A DNA stretch of 48,908 nt from Synechococcus sp. UW140. Lineage in GTDB: Bacteria > Cyanobacteriota > Cyanobacteriia > PCC-6307 > Cyanobiaceae. The stretch spans positions 1-48,908 of the forward strand of contig CAMCMT010000018.1 in assembly GCA_945875915.1 (NCBI GenBank). Direction: 5' to 3'. Made by a program: the position numbers and the translations under genes. The stretch's first letter is position 1. Every line of letters begins with the position of its first letter. Under the pieces are notes generated by a model. The model had not been told where the DNA came from. It searched no databases and worked only from the letters and a program-made list of their open reading frames with translations. This document shows, in pieces, positions 48,388-48,908 of the stretch.

Positions 48388-48908
48388 ATAGGGGCGACGG
48401 CGTCGCCGGGGCTGGTCGCTGCAGGCGGCGGCGCCGGCAAGGTGAGGCGAAAGGCGTTGCCCTGGTCCGGCAGGGCCGGGTCAACGGCCTGGGGTGGCAC
48501 CACCAGCTCCAGGTCGCCGCCGAGCCGCCGGGCCAGGTCCCGGGCCAGGGCCAGCCCAAGGCCGCTGCCAGGGATGGCGCCCTGGTCCCGGCCCCGCACA
48601 CCGCGCCTAAAGATCCGCTGCCGCTCCCCAACCGGAATCGACGCACCCCCATCCCAGACGGTGAGGCACACGGCGGTGGGCTCACCCCCAGCACCATCTC
48701 CAGCACCTCCATTGGCATCGCTGGCGAAGGCGACGCAGTGCAGGCCAATGCTGGCTTCAATCGGGCTGTAGCGAAAGGCGTTTTCCAGCAGGTTGGCCAA
48801 GATTTCGGCCACGGCTCCGCCGGCGCCCCGCCAGTTCGGCAGCTGCTGGGGGCCCTGCCAGAGCCGCCCCTGGAGGCTGGCGGTGGCGGCGGCCCGCTCC
48901 AGCAGGGG
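48384..48908 (-). CDS. Sensor histidine kinase, C-terminal ATPase part (runs off the window)
   Basis: The 174 residues in the window contain an HATPase_c domain: N-box EILANLLENAFRYSPIEASI, G1 box TVWDGGASIP, and G2 box GSGLGLALARDLARRLGGDL. The upstream part (phospho-accepting His and any sensor region) lies beyond 48908. A Pro/Ala-rich C-terminus (PAPPPAATS) follows the domain. The DNA just before the N-box (WQGPQQLPNWRGAGG) is in frame to the window edge. It converges on cobS. Confidence 0.85.
   Translation of the reverse strand, partial: PLLERAAATASLQGRLWQGPQQLPNWRGAGGAVAEILANLLENAFRYSPIEASIGLHCVAFASDANGGAGDGAGGEPTAVCLTVWDGGASIPVGERQRIFRRGVRGRDQGAIPGSGLGLALARDLARRLGGDLELVVPPQAVDPALPDQGNAFRLTLPAPPPAATSPGDAVAPI

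Overview
The window is a GC-rich chromosomal segment from an oxygenic cyanobacterium, most likely a unicellular picocyanobacterium of the Synechococcus/Cyanobium type. This is inferred from complete photosystem II genes (the rubA-ycf48-psbEFLJ block and psbK), NDH-1 genes (ndhC-ndhK-ndhJ), Mg-chelatase subunit chlD, a carotenoid oxygenase, an orphan Nif11-like peptide and very compact gene packing. No rRNA, CRISPR array or complete prophage was seen.

Region 1 (1 to about 6.3 kb) is an accessory island. It opens with the right end of an IS3-family element that appears to have landed in a vapC (PIN toxin) gene. Next come a broken ydcF-like (DUF218) gene, a ribbon-helix-helix protein coupled to a two-helix membrane protein, a second ydcF tail, a RelE-type toxin-antitoxin pair, an XRE/AbiEii nucleotidyltransferase pair and an MNT/HEPN pair. 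Interleaved are two full copies, plus one C-terminal scrap, of an unusual gene. Its reading frame (family A, membrane helix plus Arg/Ala-rich segment) contains a second, longer-than-expected +1-frame ORF (family B, Trp-rich start plus coiled coil). Both frames are recognisable in both full copies, and the pattern of differences between copies changes where the second frame begins. This is the best candidate for something undescribed.

Region 2 (6.4-14.1 kb) is a surface-polysaccharide locus: a PTPS-related multi-spanning membrane protein, a glycosyltransferase fused to a multi-spanning membrane domain, a compositionally foreign GT-D-like gene, a DUF5672 protein and a UDP-glucuronate 4-epimerase-like enzyme.

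Region 3 (14.1-48.9 kb) is core chromosome: psb and ndh operons, a YvcK homologue, an MCE-type ABC lipid transporter pair, chlD and folK head to head, Nudix and photolyase, a DegT aminotransferase, fabI, hisB, a carotenoid oxygenase, rdgB with a phosphohexomutase, a TM0106-type nuclease, ygfZ-pyrE, a CAT-anticodon tRNA, a CorC-type protein, a Gfo/Idh oxidoreductase, a large GH15/phosphorylase-kinase-like protein, a WecG-type glycosyltransferase, tgt-psbK, cobS and the C-terminal part of a sensor kinase running off the right edge. Genes frequently overlap by 1-8 bases within operons and by 4 or more bases where they converge.
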